From: Brachyhypopomus gauderio | Lineage: Eukaryota; Chordata; Actinopteri; Gymnotiformes; Hypopomidae | Reading direction: 5' to 3' | Assembly (NCBI RefSeq): GCF_052324685.1 | Contig: NC_135220.1 | Coordinates: 9,681,320-9,745,319, forward strand | DNA: 64,000 bases | Shown: positions 62,415 to 64,000 of the stretch, one piece after another | Numbering within the stretch: the first letter of the stretch is position 1 | How the letters are laid out: every line of letters starts with the position of its first letter | Translations under genes and position numbers: made by a program | The notes under the pieces: model-generated | Seen by the model: the letters and a program-made list of their open reading frames with translations, nothing else | Told to the model about the DNA's origin: nothing | Database searches by the model: none

Positions 62415-64000
62415 TGTAGAGGCTGAAACCCCCAGAATACATAGCAACATACTGCTACATTGCTCATCTTCAGAGTACTTGAACACTTCCCTTAATTCCT
62501 TATGAAGTATGTGTTTGTGAACAGCATACCAAGCGTTCCTGAAGCGTATCCTGAATGGTTTGACCCATTCTGCCTCTTTGGTATTCTCTATTTGTACTTT
62601 GGCTTTTTGTCTTATTTGGATCAACTTGACTATGTTTTTAATGTTGATATTGGCTTATATAAACCTACCTGTAAATGTAAACATATCTTTAAATGTAAAC
62701 CTACCTGCTCTCTAGTTCTGACCTTGCCTGCTATATCACTCCTGTTAATAAATCATCCAGTGATAAAGTCTGTGTTTGTCTGCTTCACCTCATATACACA
62801 TATACACATCACATACAGAGATAAAACACACATTTATGAGGGAAATATTCATGTATAACCAGGTTGGTCTGTCACTTGTGTATAATTACACAAAATGTAC
62901 TGTATTTGTTTATCTGTTTATCTACTGTGAATATGTAGGATCCAGACTCCTCCCCCTTCTGTTTCTTCTTTTGCGGTGTTTACCCCCCCCCCCCCCCCCC
63001 CCCCCCCCAAATATAAATAGTGGGTGGGCCGGGAGGTAGGGTCCCGGACTCCGACCAGCATGTCCTCAATACTGTTGATGTCTGTCATCGTTTGTTCACT
63101 GTGCGATTGGTATGGTTGTGGGTGCATACACAGGGGTGTGGTGTATATGGGACAAGCGTGTGTGGATGTATATGTATGTGTAGATATATATGTATATATG
63201 TATGTATGTGTATGTATATATTTATATATATGGATGGATGTATGTATGTATATGTGTATAAATGTATATATTTATGGGTTAAATGTGTGTGAGTGCATAC
63301 GTGTATGAAGGAAATGTGTGTCTAGGTGTATGTAAATGTGCGGACCGGCTGCTCTCTGTGGTGGGGGTGGTGTGGATCCGGGCTTGGATGTGGTGGTGGG
63401 GGGGGTTGCCGCCCTGGTCTTCCCGGGTCGACCGCTCCCTGCCTTGAGCTGGGGGGGCAGTGAAGTTCGGTGCTCAATGAGCCAGCTAGCAAGCTGGCTC
63501 TCCTCTTCCAGAGGACCCTTTCCTCTGGACCTAAGCATTCCTACCCCCCCCACACACACACACACACACACACACATCCTTGCTCATTTAGGATTCTGGG
63601 GACAGGCACGTACCCAGAGGTTGACGAGGTGGGCCTGCTGCCATGGTTCACCCGTCTCCTCACCACTGTCTGTCCCTCAGTTTTTACTGCACTTTAGACA
63701 TTGAGGGCCTTTGAGGGGACGGTGTGGACATGCACTCACGTTTGTCCTAGCACCTGTCCCCTCAATTTTACCTGCACCATAGTATCACACACTACTACAC
63801 ATGCATATACACCAACACCTACACACAACATTGGGGGTAGAGGGGTGGGAAGGCCTTCCTTCACCCGCTTCCTGCTCCCTGCCGGGGCGGGGGGAGGGTC
63901 GCTGGCACGGGACTGGGCTGGTGGCTTCCTAGGACCACTACCGGTCCTTGCTGGTCCAAACATTTGCCCCTGCCGCAGAGGGTGTGCTAGTCTGGATAAG
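62412..64000. repeat. Low-complexity and G/C-rich repeats, no gene
   Basis: A run of 26 C lies at 62983-63008, TGTATA-type degenerate repeats at 63130-63330, and a CA repeat at 63550-63576. 63340-63960 is GC-rich with unrecognised sequence that may belong to a larger interspersed repeat cut by the window edge. The frames here are mostly microsatellite translations. Confidence 0.5.

Noticed and set aside
62276-62624. Minus frames with Tyr-Ile repeats
   Set aside because: Translation of the TA microsatellite, not a gene.

Overview
The window looks like a transposon-rich stretch of a teleost fish chromosome. It has no operons or bacterial signals. It holds single-exon chemosensory receptor genes, introns, Tc1/mariner, piggyBac, hAT and Harbinger-type DNA transposons, L2-type LINEs, chromodomain Gypsy elements and a tRNA-derived SINE with the usual fish 3' tail. 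I cannot name the species; an ostariophysan-like fish with an expanded olfactory receptor repertoire would fit.

The host genes form one head-to-tail cluster of trace amine-associated receptors (TAARs), all on the + strand: intact genes at 4271-5257, 27251-28282 and 49049-50035, and a copy broken by one extra base at 60279-61266. All four carry Asn at the classical amine contact 3.32 and Asp at 5.42. That is the pattern of the teleost class III (non-classical) TAARs, thought to be olfactory amine receptors. Each gene has the same ~110 bp promoter module with a TATA box about 60 bp before the start codon. A fifth copy of the module (43061-43182) has no receptor behind it and is cut by a piggyBac element in its 5' leader. 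A possible orphan TAAR 3' flank lies near 35.4 kb.

The first and last units share a 1598-bp tract with no difference that I could find by eye (2797-4394 against 58805-60402). Its edges fall inside an L2 LINE and inside the receptor reading frame, and sequence on both sides is diverged. This suggests recent gene conversion or unequal exchange, or an assembly duplication.

Most of the rest is nested mobile DNA. 0-6.3 kb: L2 LINE with a Harbinger-like MITE, Gypsy relic, TAAR 1, pogo-like element. 7.4-14.8 kb: L1-like fragment, then a Tc1 copy split by a young but broken Gypsy element. 15-21.9 kb: retroelement relics, a Gypsy integrase relic split by a hAT element that is itself hit by a second Tc1 copy, and a solo LTR. 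22.2-26.9 kb: third LINE copy, a TIR element and a Gypsy protease relic. 27-28.3 kb: TAAR 2. 29.7-33.5 kb: piggyBac element with a hAT insertion. 33.5-38 kb: Gypsy and LINE fragments. 38.1-42.6 kb: second piggyBac with nested hAT remains. 43.2-48.2 kb: third piggyBac with a spliced transposase gene, tandem repeats and an LTR. 48.2-50.2 kb: Tc1 fragment and TAAR 3. 50.4-54.5 kb: Tc1 relic, then hAT inside hAT. 54.7-59.3 kb: SINE and the longest LINE copy. 59.6-61.5 kb: Gypsy relic, TAAR pseudogene, hAT MITE. 62-64 kb: simple repeats.

Several insertions can be dated relative to each other because an empty site survives in a paralogous copy elsewhere in the window. No tRNA, rRNA, CRISPR or other non-transposon gene was found.
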